The notes beneath the pieces were generated by a model. That model made no database searches. It was not told the DNA's origin and saw nothing but the letters and a program-made list of their open reading frames with translations. A stretch of DNA of 58,183 nt from Desulfobulbus rhabdoformis (GTDB lineage Bacteria; Desulfobacterota; Desulfobulbia; Desulfobulbales; Desulfobulbaceae), in contig NZ_JAFFQA010000032.1 of the NCBI RefSeq assembly GCF_016919065.1, positions 1 through 58,183 on the forward strand. The letters are read 5' to 3'. Below, in pieces: positions 42,254 through 50,410 of this stretch (position 1 is the stretch's first letter; every line of letters starts with the position of its first letter). A program made the position numbers and the translations under genes.

Positions 42254-42787
42254 TTAGATCTTGATGATCCCGACCAGCTCCACGCGGGTGTCGGAAATCT
42301 TGTTGAAGTCGGGAATGTTCTTCACCTCGTACAGGTAGCCCGGGTGCAGCACCTCGCCGGTCGGGTTGGTGTCCTGATGGAACACGCCGCCCATGGCGAG
42401 ATCCCCGGTGACGCTTTCCACGTACTGCACGTCGCCGCCGAAGAATCCGTATTCGCGGATGGTGATGCCGTTGGCCTCGGCCTCGTCGAAGCGAAAGAAG
42501 ATGCCGATGGTGTTGGTCTCCTCGCCGGTTTCGAGATAGCGCACGCCGTTGACCAGCAGCGCCCCTTCGGCGTCCTCCTTGAGGAAGGTCCGCTTGTAGT
42601 AGCGCTTGCGGGCGCGTTCGTTTTTGAGCCCGGTCTGGCCGATGTCCGGCGCGGGCGGATTCTGCGGGTCGGTGAAGCTGGCGTCCCCGTCGCCGATGGC
42701 GCAGTGGGTGATGCCGTCCACGGCCTGGCCGAGGAGGAGTTTGGCCGTCAGTATCCGGCCGGTTTTAACGATGAGTCCCAGTGCCAT
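42254..42787 (-). CDS. phage tail-fibre/collar-type protein
   Basis: 177 residues, AAGGAG before the ATG. The N-terminal MALGLIVKTGRILTAKLLLGQAV followed by ITHCAIGDGDA resembles the start of tail-collar or fibre proteins, where an AxGDG loop follows the first helix. The rest is beta-rich with NTIGIFFRFDEAEANGITIREYGFFG and a C-terminal EVKNIPDFNKISDTRVELVGII. It lies 15 bases upstream of the DUF4815 gene and probably contributes to the same distal tail structure. Exact role unknown. Confidence 0.75.
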   Translation of the reverse strand: MALGLIVKTGRILTAKLLLGQAVDGITHCAIGDGDASFTDPQNPPAPDIGQTGLKNERARKRYYKRTFLKEDAEGALLVNGVRYLETGEETNTIGIFFRFDEAEANGITIREYGFFGGDVQYVESVTGDLAMGGVFHQDTNPTGEVLHPGYLYEVKNIPDFNKISDTRVELVGIIKI

Positions 42788-42799
42788 TGCTGTTCTCCT

Positions 42800-43303
42800 T
42801 TAGGTCTGAATTTCGTGGTCTTGATCGATGAGCACTGCGAACAGGATCTGGCACGTGTCGGCCAGCAGCCCGGCCGGGATCGCGATGCGCTGAACGGTGT
42901 CGGAGCGGCTGATGTGTGCGCCGGATGTCCGGACGCTGGTGTCGATGCTCCGCAGCCAGGGGCGCGTCACCCGCACCGCCGCGTCGGCATCGACGCCCAG
43001 ACGGCCATGGATGACGAGCCACAGGTCGGCGCTCCGGTTCAGGCGGTTGTGGATGGCCTGTCCGGTGGCGAGCAGCTTGGTGATTTCGGAGAGGACGACA
43101 GCCTGCGTCCGCGCCAGCACTTCGATGGATTGATGGATTCGGCACGCCGCATCCACCTCAGCTTCGAAAGCGCGAACCACCCGGTTGGCGCTGTCCGTAT
43201 CCACCAGGATCGAGCCCAGGAGCGCCTGACGGGTGTCCAGGTCTCTTGCCCAAGGCCGGGTCACCCTCGCGGAAATGTCGATATCAACCGTGATGCCAGC
43301 CAT
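42800..43303 (-). CDS. phage tail-module protein with internal duplication, unknown
   Basis: 167 residues; AAAGGTG before the ATG. The protein begins MAGITVDIDISARVTRPWARDLDTRQ and contains a second copy of the motif at about 109-123, VRVTRPWLRSIDTSVR, so it seems built of two related halves. Between them is a helical part (RAFEAEVDAACRIHQSIEVLARTQAVV). No known domain recognised. It is placed between gpI-side proteins and fibre genes, so a distal tail role is likely. Confidence 0.7.
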   Translation of the reverse strand: MAGITVDIDISARVTRPWARDLDTRQALLGSILVDTDSANRVVRAFEAEVDAACRIHQSIEVLARTQAVVLSEITKLLATGQAIHNRLNRSADLWLVIHGRLGVDADAAVRVTRPWLRSIDTSVRTSGAHISRSDTVQRIAIPAGLLADTCQILFAVLIDQDHEIQT

Positions 43304-43313
43304 CTATGCACCT

Positions 43314-43907
43314 TTAGAGAATCGGGTTTTCCGTGCCGGTCAGGCGCAGCTTGATGTCGAGTTTGTTTTGCACCGGGGTGCCCGGGAGTACGGTGCAGCG
43401 TCGCCAGAAAGACAGAGTCTGCTGGAATGCCTTGTCGCCGAGATTGAGCGGTGCGCCCTGGGTGGCGGTGTCGAGTCCGGCCTGGGTCAGGGCCAGGCGG
43501 TACCAGACCGATTCGTCGGTGCCGGTTTCATCGATGGGATCGAGCACCAACCCGGTGTAGTCGTAGCCTGAATAGACGGTCGTCCCGGCGTCGTGCGCGG
43601 CCGGAACAGTGTTGGCCACGCCCCGCTGCACGGTGAGATTGGCGGTGCCGCCGCCGCTTTCGATGAGCATCTGCTCGCCGTCGATAATGATGAGTTCGCC
43701 GTCGGCAAAGCGCGGTTCGGCCAGGACGATGGAGGTCTGCGCCGCGTCGATGGCCGAGGGGAGGCTCGTCTGCTCGTTGGCGACGTAGAGTTGCCGATCC
43801 TTGATGTCGCCATCGGTGCCGTTGTAGCTCTCGGCCTCGGGGCGGCTGAAATCCCCCTCGGAAATCTGCTGGGTCAGCCCTTCGTCAAGATAGAGATGTA
43901 TCGCCAT
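43314..43907 (-). CDS. phage tail-module protein, unknown
   Basis: 197 residues; GAAGGAG before the ATG. Beta-rich and acidic: MAIHLYLDEGLTQQISEGDF, RFADGELIIIDGEQMLIES, LTVQRGVANTVPAAHDAGTTVYSG and a C-terminal VQNKLDIKLRLTGTENPIL. The central part resembles proteins that describe a surface or hub in baseplates (ADGE-IIIDGEQM followed by RG-A-T-A--H--G), but I cannot name the family. Spacing to neighbours is 10 bases each side. Confidence 0.7.
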   Translation of the reverse strand: MAIHLYLDEGLTQQISEGDFSRPEAESYNGTDGDIKDRQLYVANEQTSLPSAIDAAQTSIVLAEPRFADGELIIIDGEQMLIESGGGTANLTVQRGVANTVPAAHDAGTTVYSGYDYTGLVLDPIDETGTDESVWYRLALTQAGLDTATQGAPLNLGDKAFQQTLSFWRRCTVLPGTPVQNKLDIKLRLTGTENPIL

Positions 43908-43917
43908 GGGTTCTCCT

Positions 43918-45492
43918 TCAGGTGGGCCACTGGGTGGCGCGATAGTTGTTGGTGGCAGCCTCGAACCCGGCCTGCGTCGGCGCGTGCAGATCCTGCTGAT
44001 GGAACAGCCAGCGGTAGGAAGGCCGTGACCAGCGGAATCCGGCCTGGTTGAGGCGCATGCGGCTGACGCGCATGGGGCGGGTCCGGTCCACGGAGAGACG
44101 CAGGCCGGTGGTGTTCAGCGGGCTCGCGCCCAGCTTCATGGTCTCGACCCGATGGCGGCGGAGAGAGCCCGTGTCCACGTAGACTTCAAGCGAAGCCCGT
44201 TCGCCGGTCAGATTCGCATTGCTCAGATACCGGGTGTTCAGGGTGTTCGCGTTGAGCCGGAACACAGGCCCTCTCCGCCGCCATCGGTCGATCCGGTCCA
44301 CGGCCAGGGTGACGTCCGCGTCGCAGCCAGCGGTGGAGGCGAGCAGCAGATTGCTGATGCCGCCTTGGTTGACGGTGAGGTCGAGACCAGCGTTGAGCCT
44401 GGCGCGGCCAAGTTGGAAACAGAGGCGGTGCCGGGATTCCAGGGGCAGGCGCAGGTCGTACTTGGCCTCCGCCCGTTCGACCGGTTCCGCTTGCGTGTCG
44501 AAAAAGAAGTCCTTCTGCCGAAAGCAGTAGCGCAGCGCGGTCTCGCCATGGGTCAGCGGCTTGCGGTTGAGATGGTTCTCGCCCAGCCCGAAGCCACTTT
44601 CCAGCACATCCCCTTCGAAGTCGCGGCCGGTGTAGATGGGCGTGCAGAAGGAAACCCGATCCTCGCCGACACGGGTGTACGGCAGCCGCCAGTCGTTGAG
44701 GGCCTTGTGGTTCAGGCGCATCCGGTTCTGGCGGCCGTGAAAACGGGAGACCTTCACGGCGGCCCGGTCGATCTCCGGAATCATCTCCGTGGTGCTGGTG
44801 AGCTGCAGCAGCTCCCAGGCCCTCTGCTTGTTGGTCAGGTGACGGCAGGAACCGAGCGAGGAACGTCCGAGGACGAAGGTTTCGTCGAGAAACGCCAGCA
44901 CGATCCGACGCACGGCGTTGGCGTGCCCGAAGTCGAGCATCGCGCCGCCTTCGATCCATTCGAGTAAAAATTGGAGCCAGAAACAGCGCGTACCCGCCGG
45001 GTGGTGAAACACCTGGGCGTCGCGCAGTCCATCGGTCTGGTTTAGACACAGCACGCGAAACACGCCGAGGCTGAACACCAGCCCTGGCAACTTGGCGTTG
45101 CTGAGTCGGGATCGGGCATTGAGACGCAGAGCCGAGCGGAAGGTCTCCTGCAGTTCCCCCTGCCAACCGAGCGAGTCGAAGTCGCGTTCGATGGCCGGGA
45201 TGGTGCCCTTGCGGCGATAGATCTCGACCGCCTCCCGCACGCGGCGGCGCTGGCAGTCCGGCGAACAGGTGCCGTCCACTTCGAGGCCGACGAGTCTCGC
45301 CAGCAGAGGCAGAAAGCGTTCGTCGCAATGATCCACATCGAAGATGGTCGGGAAGTCGTCGATGGCCTGCTTGAGCTCGTCGAGCGTTCCGGCGGGAAGG
45401 CTCAGAAAGGTGCGCAGGTCACCGGCCTCGTCGTTGTGCTCGTAAAGCGGCGGCAGCAGGCCGAGCAGATTGTCCTTGAACCAATCCGACAT
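43918..45492 (-). CDS. phage tail protein I-like (gpI), extended with repeats
   Basis: 524 residues from MSDWFKDNLLGLLPPLYEHND; the ATG overlaps the gpJ stop as TGATG. The first 110 residues are the tail protein I/TIGR02242-like domain: LPPLYEHNDEAGDLRTFLS, FPTIFDVDHCDERFLPLLARLVGLEVDG and REAVEIYRRKGTIPAIERDF. The remaining 400 residues are unusual, with many RLN/LN-containing units (RLNHKALNDWRLPY, RLNAGLDLTVNQGG, RLNANTLNTRYLSN, KLGASPLNTTGLRLS, RLNQAGFRWSR). This suggests a beta-repeat extension of the baseplate wedge, perhaps for fibre attachment. Confidence 0.85.
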   Translation of the reverse strand: MSDWFKDNLLGLLPPLYEHNDEAGDLRTFLSLPAGTLDELKQAIDDFPTIFDVDHCDERFLPLLARLVGLEVDGTCSPDCQRRRVREAVEIYRRKGTIPAIERDFDSLGWQGELQETFRSALRLNARSRLSNAKLPGLVFSLGVFRVLCLNQTDGLRDAQVFHHPAGTRCFWLQFLLEWIEGGAMLDFGHANAVRRIVLAFLDETFVLGRSSLGSCRHLTNKQRAWELLQLTSTTEMIPEIDRAAVKVSRFHGRQNRMRLNHKALNDWRLPYTRVGEDRVSFCTPIYTGRDFEGDVLESGFGLGENHLNRKPLTHGETALRYCFRQKDFFFDTQAEPVERAEAKYDLRLPLESRHRLCFQLGRARLNAGLDLTVNQGGISNLLLASTAGCDADVTLAVDRIDRWRRRGPVFRLNANTLNTRYLSNANLTGERASLEVYVDTGSLRRHRVETMKLGASPLNTTGLRLSVDRTRPMRVSRMRLNQAGFRWSRPSYRWLFHQQDLHAPTQAGFEAATNNYRATQWPT

Positions 45493-46901
45493 CAACCGGC
45501 CCTCCGCAGATCGAGGTTGACGCTACCGAGAACCGGGATTTCACCGTGGCGCAGCTCGATGTCCTGCTGCGGCGCGTAGAGGTGCATGTGGCTGACCCCG
45601 CGCACGCCGTCGATCAGGGCCACCAGGTCGGAGAAGTGAATGGTCTGACCGAAGGAGACCTCGTCGAAGGAAAAGAAATCGGAGAGCGCTGCTTCGATGC
45701 GGCTGCGCACGTTTTCCAACGGTTCACCTGGCCAGATGTAGACCTCGGCGTCGATGGAAACGGGGCGGTAGATCGGATCGAACAGATTGATCTCGACCGT
45801 GATGACTTTGCGGCGTTCGAGAAACTCGGCGAGGTCCCGCTTGAGCAGCGCCGAGGGCATGCCGCCGCCGTTGGGGGCGATGGCCAGTTGGACGTTGTAA
45901 TAGCGGATGTTCTGGCAGGCATTGGTGTCGAGCACCTTGGCCTTGGCGACGCCGGGGTAACCTTCGGCGAGCGCCTGGTAATCCTCCAGGGTGACGGCCT
46001 TCCAGAGACTGCGCAGCTCCGCCGGTGCCTGTCGGCGGGCGTGTTCGAGGGCTTCCCGCGAAGCGCCGCCGGTGGCGGGAACCGGGTTGGTGACGGTCAG
46101 GGAAACCTGGCCGCCGTCGAGGTAGACCGGGCTCAGCAGTTGGGTGATCCGGTTCGGGCCGAGATTGCCCTGGTCTCCGATGGTCTGCAGATAGCTGACG
46201 GTGATGGCGCTTCCCTGAGTGGGTACAGCGCCGCTTTGCCCGTCGCCGAAAATCAGGGTAGAGATGTCGAGGGCGTCCAGGTCGGCCATGAAATGACGGC
46301 TGTCGGCCAGGCTGTCCTGGAAATGATCGACCTCGCTCCAGGCGTCGTCCCCCACCGTAACGGTGATGGTGCCCTGGGCGATGACGTCGCCGGTCAGGCG
46401 GATGCGCTGGAATGGCAGCCCCGTGGAAGTGAAGGTCTCGGTGCGACGCACGCCTTGGCGGGCCGGGATGTCCACCGAGAGCACGCCTCGCGGGATCAGA
46501 CCGTCCTCGACCGTCTCGAAATCCGCCTCGCCGTCATTCAGCAAGGCGCGGCAGGCCGTACCCGCCGGAATGGTCAAATCCTTGCCAAGCGGAGCGGAGA
46601 GCCGAAAACGCAGCGTGGTGGTGGAGGCCACCGGCGAATCCAGCCGGTAGCCGATGAGCTTGCAGAGGTTGATGACGTTCTGCCGCTGGCGGGCCGTGGG
46701 CAGGAAGGCCTCCGCCGCCTGGGCGTCCAGGTAGTAGGCCAGCATGTCGCCCACGCCGCAGAACAGATCGAGCAGGACGACGCCGAGATCGGAGTGGTTG
46801 AAATCGGTCCAGCGGTCGGTGAGCTGCGGGATCTTCGCCAACAGCTCCTGGCGGATCGATTCGTAATCCTTGTTGATATATCCGATGCTTGCGCGGCCCA
46901 T
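45492..46901 (-). CDS. baseplate J-like protein (gpJ/gp47 family)
   Basis: 469 residues from MGRASIGYINKDYESIRQELLAKIPQLTDRWTDF; GGAGAG is upstream of this ATG, and the longer frame runs into the promoter region. The baseplate wedge signature is present: DLGVVLLDLFCGVGDMLAYYLDAQAAEAFLPTA, SREALEHARRQAPAELRSLWKAVTLEDYQALAEGYPGVAKAKV (in pieces, about 285-330), and a C-terminal VRSRIEAALSDFFSF. It forms the wedge between hub and fibres of contractile tails. It is the first gene behind promoter copy 2 and overlaps gpI. Confidence 0.93.
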   Translation of the reverse strand: MGRASIGYINKDYESIRQELLAKIPQLTDRWTDFNHSDLGVVLLDLFCGVGDMLAYYLDAQAAEAFLPTARQRQNVINLCKLIGYRLDSPVASTTTLRFRLSAPLGKDLTIPAGTACRALLNDGEADFETVEDGLIPRGVLSVDIPARQGVRRTETFTSTGLPFQRIRLTGDVIAQGTITVTVGDDAWSEVDHFQDSLADSRHFMADLDALDISTLIFGDGQSGAVPTQGSAITVSYLQTIGDQGNLGPNRITQLLSPVYLDGGQVSLTVTNPVPATGGASREALEHARRQAPAELRSLWKAVTLEDYQALAEGYPGVAKAKVLDTNACQNIRYYNVQLAIAPNGGGMPSALLKRDLAEFLERRKVITVEINLFDPIYRPVSIDAEVYIWPGEPLENVRSRIEAALSDFFSFDEVSFGQTIHFSDLVALIDGVRGVSHMHLYAPQQDIELRHGEIPVLGSVNLDLRRAG

Positions 46902-46926
46902 GGTCTCTCCGGTTTTCGGCGGGTAT

Positions 46927-46949
46927 GCGAGAGCGCCTGATGCTCTCGC
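46927..46949 (-). other. 5' leader hairpin in front of gpJ
   Basis: GCGAGAGC and GCTCTCGC form a perfect 8-bp stem with a 7-base loop, eight bases downstream of the promoter-like element at 46958-46989 and 26 bases before the gpJ start. It would sit at or near the 5' end of the mRNA and could protect it. Similar possible hairpins follow copies 1 and 3 of the element. Confidence 0.55.
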
Positions 46950-46957
46950 CACGCCGG

Positions 46958-46989
46958 TTACTTACCGGAAGGGGCCTGGATGTGTCGGA
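46958..46989 (-). promoter_or_regulatory. putative phage-sigma promoter, copy 2
   Basis: Minus strand TCCGAC (46989-46984), 18 bp, GTAAGTAA (46965-46958), identical hexamer, spacing and octamer to copies at 1269 and 53933. It begins 11 bases after the gp25 gene's stop, in the largest gap of the tail module, and would drive gpJ, gpI and the fibre genes. Confidence 0.58.
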
Positions 46990-47000
46990 GGCGGGATGCC

Positions 47001-47918
47001 TCAGAGCGGGCCGCGCAGTTGCCAGACGGGATTGGGCTGCCCGGAGGTGTTGTTGAGGTAGTGGGATTCCTTCTTGCCCTCGAAATAGAACAGGCCGATG
47101 CGACCAGACTCCGACGTGGTGATCCGGTGAACGGTGCCAGCGGCGTTGTCTTCCGCCTGGCTCTGGGTGTCGAAGCCCAGACCGCTCGCAGCCAGATAGA
47201 GGGAATGCTCGCTCTGGGGCGTTTCCGTTTCAGGTGCTCCCTTGAAGACCAGGTAATGGCCGTGATTGTCACCCGGATCGCTAACGATCCATTTGCCGTT
47301 GCGATCCTGATAGGCTCCCTCGATGTAGGCGACTTCGTATTCCCCGGCTGGCCAGATGAAGGAATCGTCCGGATCGGGGCTCATCTCGGCTGCGTCGAAC
47401 CAGAGCAGATTGAACAGCGAGCGCACGTCCGGCGACAGGCGCACGCTGCGCACCGGCTGCGGTTCCGGCTCGGGCTCCGGCTGGGGATAGCTGGGCGCGG
47501 GATTGTTCGGGTCTTCTCTGTAGAAGGGATAGACCAGGTTGCCGTCCACCTGGCTCTGGATCACCCGGTAGGCGATATGCACCAGCAGCAGGTTGCAGTC
47601 GATGTTCAGCGGCCGGTCGTCGAAGCGCACCTCCGTGATGATCACCCGCTTTTCCCAGCGCTTGATGGCGTCGATCACGTAATGGCGCAGCAGACCCTTG
47701 AGCACCTCGTCGTTCTGTTCGAACACCAGATCCTTCAGCCTGGAGCCGAACTCCGGATTCATGAACCGTTCGCCGATCCGGGTGCCGAGGATCTGCAGGA
47801 TGCTTTCGCGGATATGTTCGTGCTCCCGCGAGGTGGCGGCCGAGATCTGGGTGCCGCCGGATACCGACTGAAACCGGAACGGGTAGCGCAATCCCTTGCC
47901 GAGAAAGTCATAGCTCAT
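47001..47918 (-). CDS. GPW/gp25 baseplate wedge protein fused to an extra C-terminal domain
   Basis: 305 residues from MSYDFLGKGLRYPFRF; this ATG overlaps the upstream stop as TGATG. Residues 1-125 are the gp25 domain: GKGLRYPFRFQ, REHEHIRESILQILGTRIGERFMNPEFG and KGLLRHYVIDAIKRWEKRVII. A Pro/Glu linker (PQPEPEPEPQPVRSV, about 155-170) leads to about 135 residues with WPAGEYEVAYIEGAYQDRNG and GRIGLFYFEGKKESHYLNN, beta-rich and unlike ordinary gp25, which is about 130 residues in all. The N-terminal domain joins wedge to hub; the extra domain may be surface-exposed. Confidence 0.9.
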   Translation of the reverse strand: MSYDFLGKGLRYPFRFQSVSGGTQISAATSREHEHIRESILQILGTRIGERFMNPEFGSRLKDLVFEQNDEVLKGLLRHYVIDAIKRWEKRVIITEVRFDDRPLNIDCNLLLVHIAYRVIQSQVDGNLVYPFYREDPNNPAPSYPQPEPEPEPQPVRSVRLSPDVRSLFNLLWFDAAEMSPDPDDSFIWPAGEYEVAYIEGAYQDRNGKWIVSDPGDNHGHYLVFKGAPETETPQSEHSLYLAASGLGFDTQSQAEDNAAGTVHRITTSESGRIGLFYFEGKKESHYLNNTSGQPNPVWQLRGPL

Positions 47919-48808
47919 CAGGTACGCTCCTCGCAGTCGATGCCGCACTGTCCCGAGCAGCCGCTTTCCGAAGTGTCGTCGTCGATAGCTTCTCCCTGGA
48001 AACGGATCACCAGATCCAGGCCGCTCTTGAGCCCCAGGTGAATGGTTCCGTCCGCCTCGATCAGCCCGCCGTGGCCGGACTTGCCGCACTGGAATCCCTT
48101 GGCTCCCCCGGAAAGCAGACGAACGGTGATGGTCTCGCCGATGCCCTCGATGCGGCCGATGCCGATGATGTCGATTGGTCCGGCCGGGTTGATCAGGGTG
48201 ATGAACCGCTCCCGGTGATCGACGTCGAGACGGATGCCCTCGGGCAGATCCACCGCGAAGCGTTCCGCGCCCATGGCGGTCGGATCGATCCCGGCGGGCA
48301 GTCCGCTGATACCGGCTGCCTCCCGGGTCGCGCTCAGATAGGACTCGACCAGGGTGTAAAGGCGTCCCGGGGCGACCTCGACGGCCGTGCCGGGTCCGGG
48401 GGTGACGACCTGCTGCTCCCCGGCGTCGATGACGCAGATTCGCTGATCGTCAGTGGTCCGCAGGATCATGCCGTCGGGCAAGGTGAAGAGCCGGTTGCCG
48501 TCCGGCAGTTCCCGGGGTTCGGTGCCCGCAGGCAGTTCGACGAAGGGATAGAAATCGGGCTCCGGCTCGACCTGTACCTGATCCAGATACTCCTGCGTCC
48601 TGGCTTGCTGGGCTTCCAGATAGGCCTGGGCCTGGCCGCGCATCGCCTCCGAGGCGGCGTGACCGGCCTCCAGCAGCATGCGGATACCGGAAAGCTCCTC
48701 ACGAATGCCAGACAGGTGATCGCAGAGCGCCCGCAGCACATACTGCTGCTCGCCGGAGTCGGTTTGTTCGATGGTGGCCTGCAAGTCGGAGGGTTCTTCG
48801 GAAATCAT
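47918..48808 (-). CDS. phage baseplate-module protein, unknown
   Basis: 296 residues. The N-terminal 75 residues are a helical coiled coil (LRALCDHLSGIREELSGIRMLL, AQAYLEAQQARTQEYLDQ). The remainder is beta-rich with repeated short strands (LPDGNRLFTLPDGMILRTTDDQRICV, LPEGIRLDVDHRERFITLINPAG) and ends in a Cys-containing tail SESGCSGQCGIDCEERT (four cysteines). A trimeric spike or fibre-like structure is plausible. It lies between the Ig-domain genes and gp25 and is coupled to gp25 by TGATG. Confidence 0.75.
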   Translation of the reverse strand: MISEEPSDLQATIEQTDSGEQQYVLRALCDHLSGIREELSGIRMLLEAGHAASEAMRGQAQAYLEAQQARTQEYLDQVQVEPEPDFYPFVELPAGTEPRELPDGNRLFTLPDGMILRTTDDQRICVIDAGEQQVVTPGPGTAVEVAPGRLYTLVESYLSATREAAGISGLPAGIDPTAMGAERFAVDLPEGIRLDVDHRERFITLINPAGPIDIIGIGRIEGIGETITVRLLSGGAKGFQCGKSGHGGLIEADGTIHLGLKSGLDLVIRFQGEAIDDDTSESGCSGQCGIDCEERT

Positions 48809-48820
48809 GGATAACCTCCA

Positions 48821-49831
48821 TTACATGCCGACATTGGCGGGTTGGGATTGATAGCTCATGGCGCTGACCGGCGTCACCGTTCCGGTCGCGCCGTCGATTT
48901 CGAACACGGCCCAGACCGTGCCGGGGGCGTTGGGAACGGTGAAGGTCTGCTCACGGCCATCGCTCAAGAACACTTTCACCGATGCTCCGGACTGCGCCAG
49001 GCCGGAGCTCGGATTGGCGTTGCGGTTGGTGTAGTCGTGGACCGCGTAGCGGTAGACGCCGGGGATGAGCCGATGGATGGTGATGGTCTCCGGCCCGTAG
49101 GAACTGGTGTCGTCCACGTCCAATTCCGCCGCCTCGTTTTCGATGGTGTGGGAATAGAACACATGGAACCTGCCGCCGGATGGCGTCGGTCCGGTGAGAT
49201 GGGAATCAAGGTCCCGGGGATTCAGGCCCCACTGCAACACGATGCGGGCGACCTGGCCGTCGAGCTCGGGCGAGAGAACGATCTGGATGTCGCCGGAGGT
49301 GTTGGGGTCGGCATTCACCCAGCCGTGCCAGGCGATGTATCCCGGCGCGGTGACCTCCACGTAATAGAACCCCTCGGGTACGGACAGCTCGAACCCGCCA
49401 TAGGCGTTGGCGAAGGTCTGGTACGCCGCCGGGCCGGTTTCCGAGCGGCGGAATTCGATCAGCGCGTTTCCGACACCGCTGGTATTGAGGGCGTTGACTA
49501 CCGTGCCGCTGAGGAAGACCGTGGCTCCGCTGGCAAAGTCCGGGTGGTCGGCGAACCAGGACGGATCGCGGACCTCCACCAGAACATGGCGGAGACTGTC
49601 CCGGGCCGAGGATCGCCAGACCATGAGCACGGCGTTGCCGATGGTCCAGCCGCAGCGAATGACACCGTCCGGCCCGATCTCCGCGACCTCCGGATTGCTG
49701 GTGGCAAAGACCGGAGCGTCCACGTCGCCGCGCAGGGAGAGCGGAATCCGTTGCTCGAACTCGTCAGCGGAGAGGCGGATGGAGCGAGGCTGTACCTCCC
49801 AGTGGCTGAAGGCTGCCGGGGCATCCGTCAT
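48821..49831 (-). CDS. multi-domain phage surface protein (Big2-like, CarboxypepD_reg-like, DUF2135-like)
   Basis: 336 residues from MTDAPAAFSHWEVQPRSIRL; ATGA overlap with the upstream gene fixes the start, and the longer frame is low-complexity. Residues 10-90 form a Big2-like Ig domain (PLSLRGDVDAPVFATSNPEV, GPDGVIRCGWTIGNAVLMVW). Residues 105-185 look like a carboxypeptidase-regulatory beta-sandwich (LSGTVVNALNTSGVGNALIEF, YGGFELSVPEGFYYVEVTAPG). Residues 200-320 resemble DUF2135/YfaP (VLQWGLNPRDLDSHLTGP, RFHVFYSHT, YRYAVHDYTN). It probably decorates the tail and binds host surface polysaccharide. Its first domain is a paralogue of the small upstream protein. Confidence 0.82.
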   Translation of the reverse strand: MTDAPAAFSHWEVQPRSIRLSADEFEQRIPLSLRGDVDAPVFATSNPEVAEIGPDGVIRCGWTIGNAVLMVWRSSARDSLRHVLVEVRDPSWFADHPDFASGATVFLSGTVVNALNTSGVGNALIEFRRSETGPAAYQTFANAYGGFELSVPEGFYYVEVTAPGYIAWHGWVNADPNTSGDIQIVLSPELDGQVARIVLQWGLNPRDLDSHLTGPTPSGGRFHVFYSHTIENEAAELDVDDTSSYGPETITIHRLIPGVYRYAVHDYTNRNANPSSGLAQSGASVKVFLSDGREQTFTVPNAPGTVWAVFEIDGATGTVTPVSAMSYQSQPANVGM

Positions 49832-50136
49832 GAAGGAACCTCCACCGGTGCGGAGACGCCGCCGCCATAGACCTCGACCTGAACGTGCCGCAGGCTGAGC
49901 CGCTCGGGCGAATCCCAGACCAGAATCATGGCCGCTCCGGGAACGAAGCCGCATTCGACATTGCCGTCCTCATCGACACTGGCCACGTTGGGATTGGACG
50001 ATTCGAACACCGGCGCTTCGGGTAGGCCACGGATCGAGAGCGGAATGCGCTGGACGAATGGGGATCGCGAGACCCGGATCAGCTTCGGGAAGACATCCCA
50101 GTAGTGCGGTTCCTGCGGCTGTTCGAGATTGTTCAT
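49828..50136 (-). CDS. single Big2-like Ig-domain phage protein
   Basis: 102 residues. The whole protein is one domain: PKLIRVSRSPFVQRIPLSIRG, PVFESSNPNVASVDEDGNVE, CGFVPGAAMILVWDS, LSLRHVQVEVYGGG. It aligns closely, without large gaps, with residues 14-95 of the next protein (shared QRIPLS-RG, APVF-SNP-VA, LRHV-VEV), so the two arose by tandem duplication. AGGGGG precedes the ATG. The role is presumably surface decoration or adhesion. Confidence 0.8.
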   Translation of the reverse strand: MNNLEQPQEPHYWDVFPKLIRVSRSPFVQRIPLSIRGLPEAPVFESSNPNVASVDEDGNVECGFVPGAAMILVWDSPERLSLRHVQVEVYGGGVSAPVEVPS

Positions 50137-50146
50137 GGCGTCCCCC

Positions 50147-50410
50147 TCAGTTGTCGATGGTGTCGGGACTGCCGGTGACGATGATGGCTCCGCAGGCGGT
50201 GATGTCGCCGATGCGGGCGTTGGGCAATCCTTCGGTGATGGTGTCGAAGCTGCCGGTCACGATGGGCGTCACGCCATGCCCCGGGATGGGACAGACGTGC
50301 AGATCCCCCATGCGGGCCACCGGCATGCCGTTGTCCAGCGTCCGACTGGCCCCGGTGATGATGACGCCGCCGTGGCTGCTGATGTCGCCGAGTCGCGCCT
50401 GGGAGCTCAT
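50147..50410 (-). CDS. PAAR-domain spike-tip protein
   Basis: 87 residues from MSSQARLGDISSHGGVIITG; the ATG overlaps the upstream stop (ATGA). Repeated PAAR units are clear: ARLGDISSHGGVIITGAS, VARMGDLHVCPIPGHGVTPI, ARIGDITACGAIIVTGSP, with the His/Cys ligands (H13, H33, C35, H40, C65 region) for the metal at the cone tip. It caps the spike protein and sharpens it for membrane puncture. The gene lies between the holin-like and Ig-domain genes. Confidence 0.95.
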   Translation of the reverse strand: MSSQARLGDISSHGGVIITGASRTLDNGMPVARMGDLHVCPIPGHGVTPIVTGSFDTITEGLPNARIGDITACGAIIVTGSPDTIDN

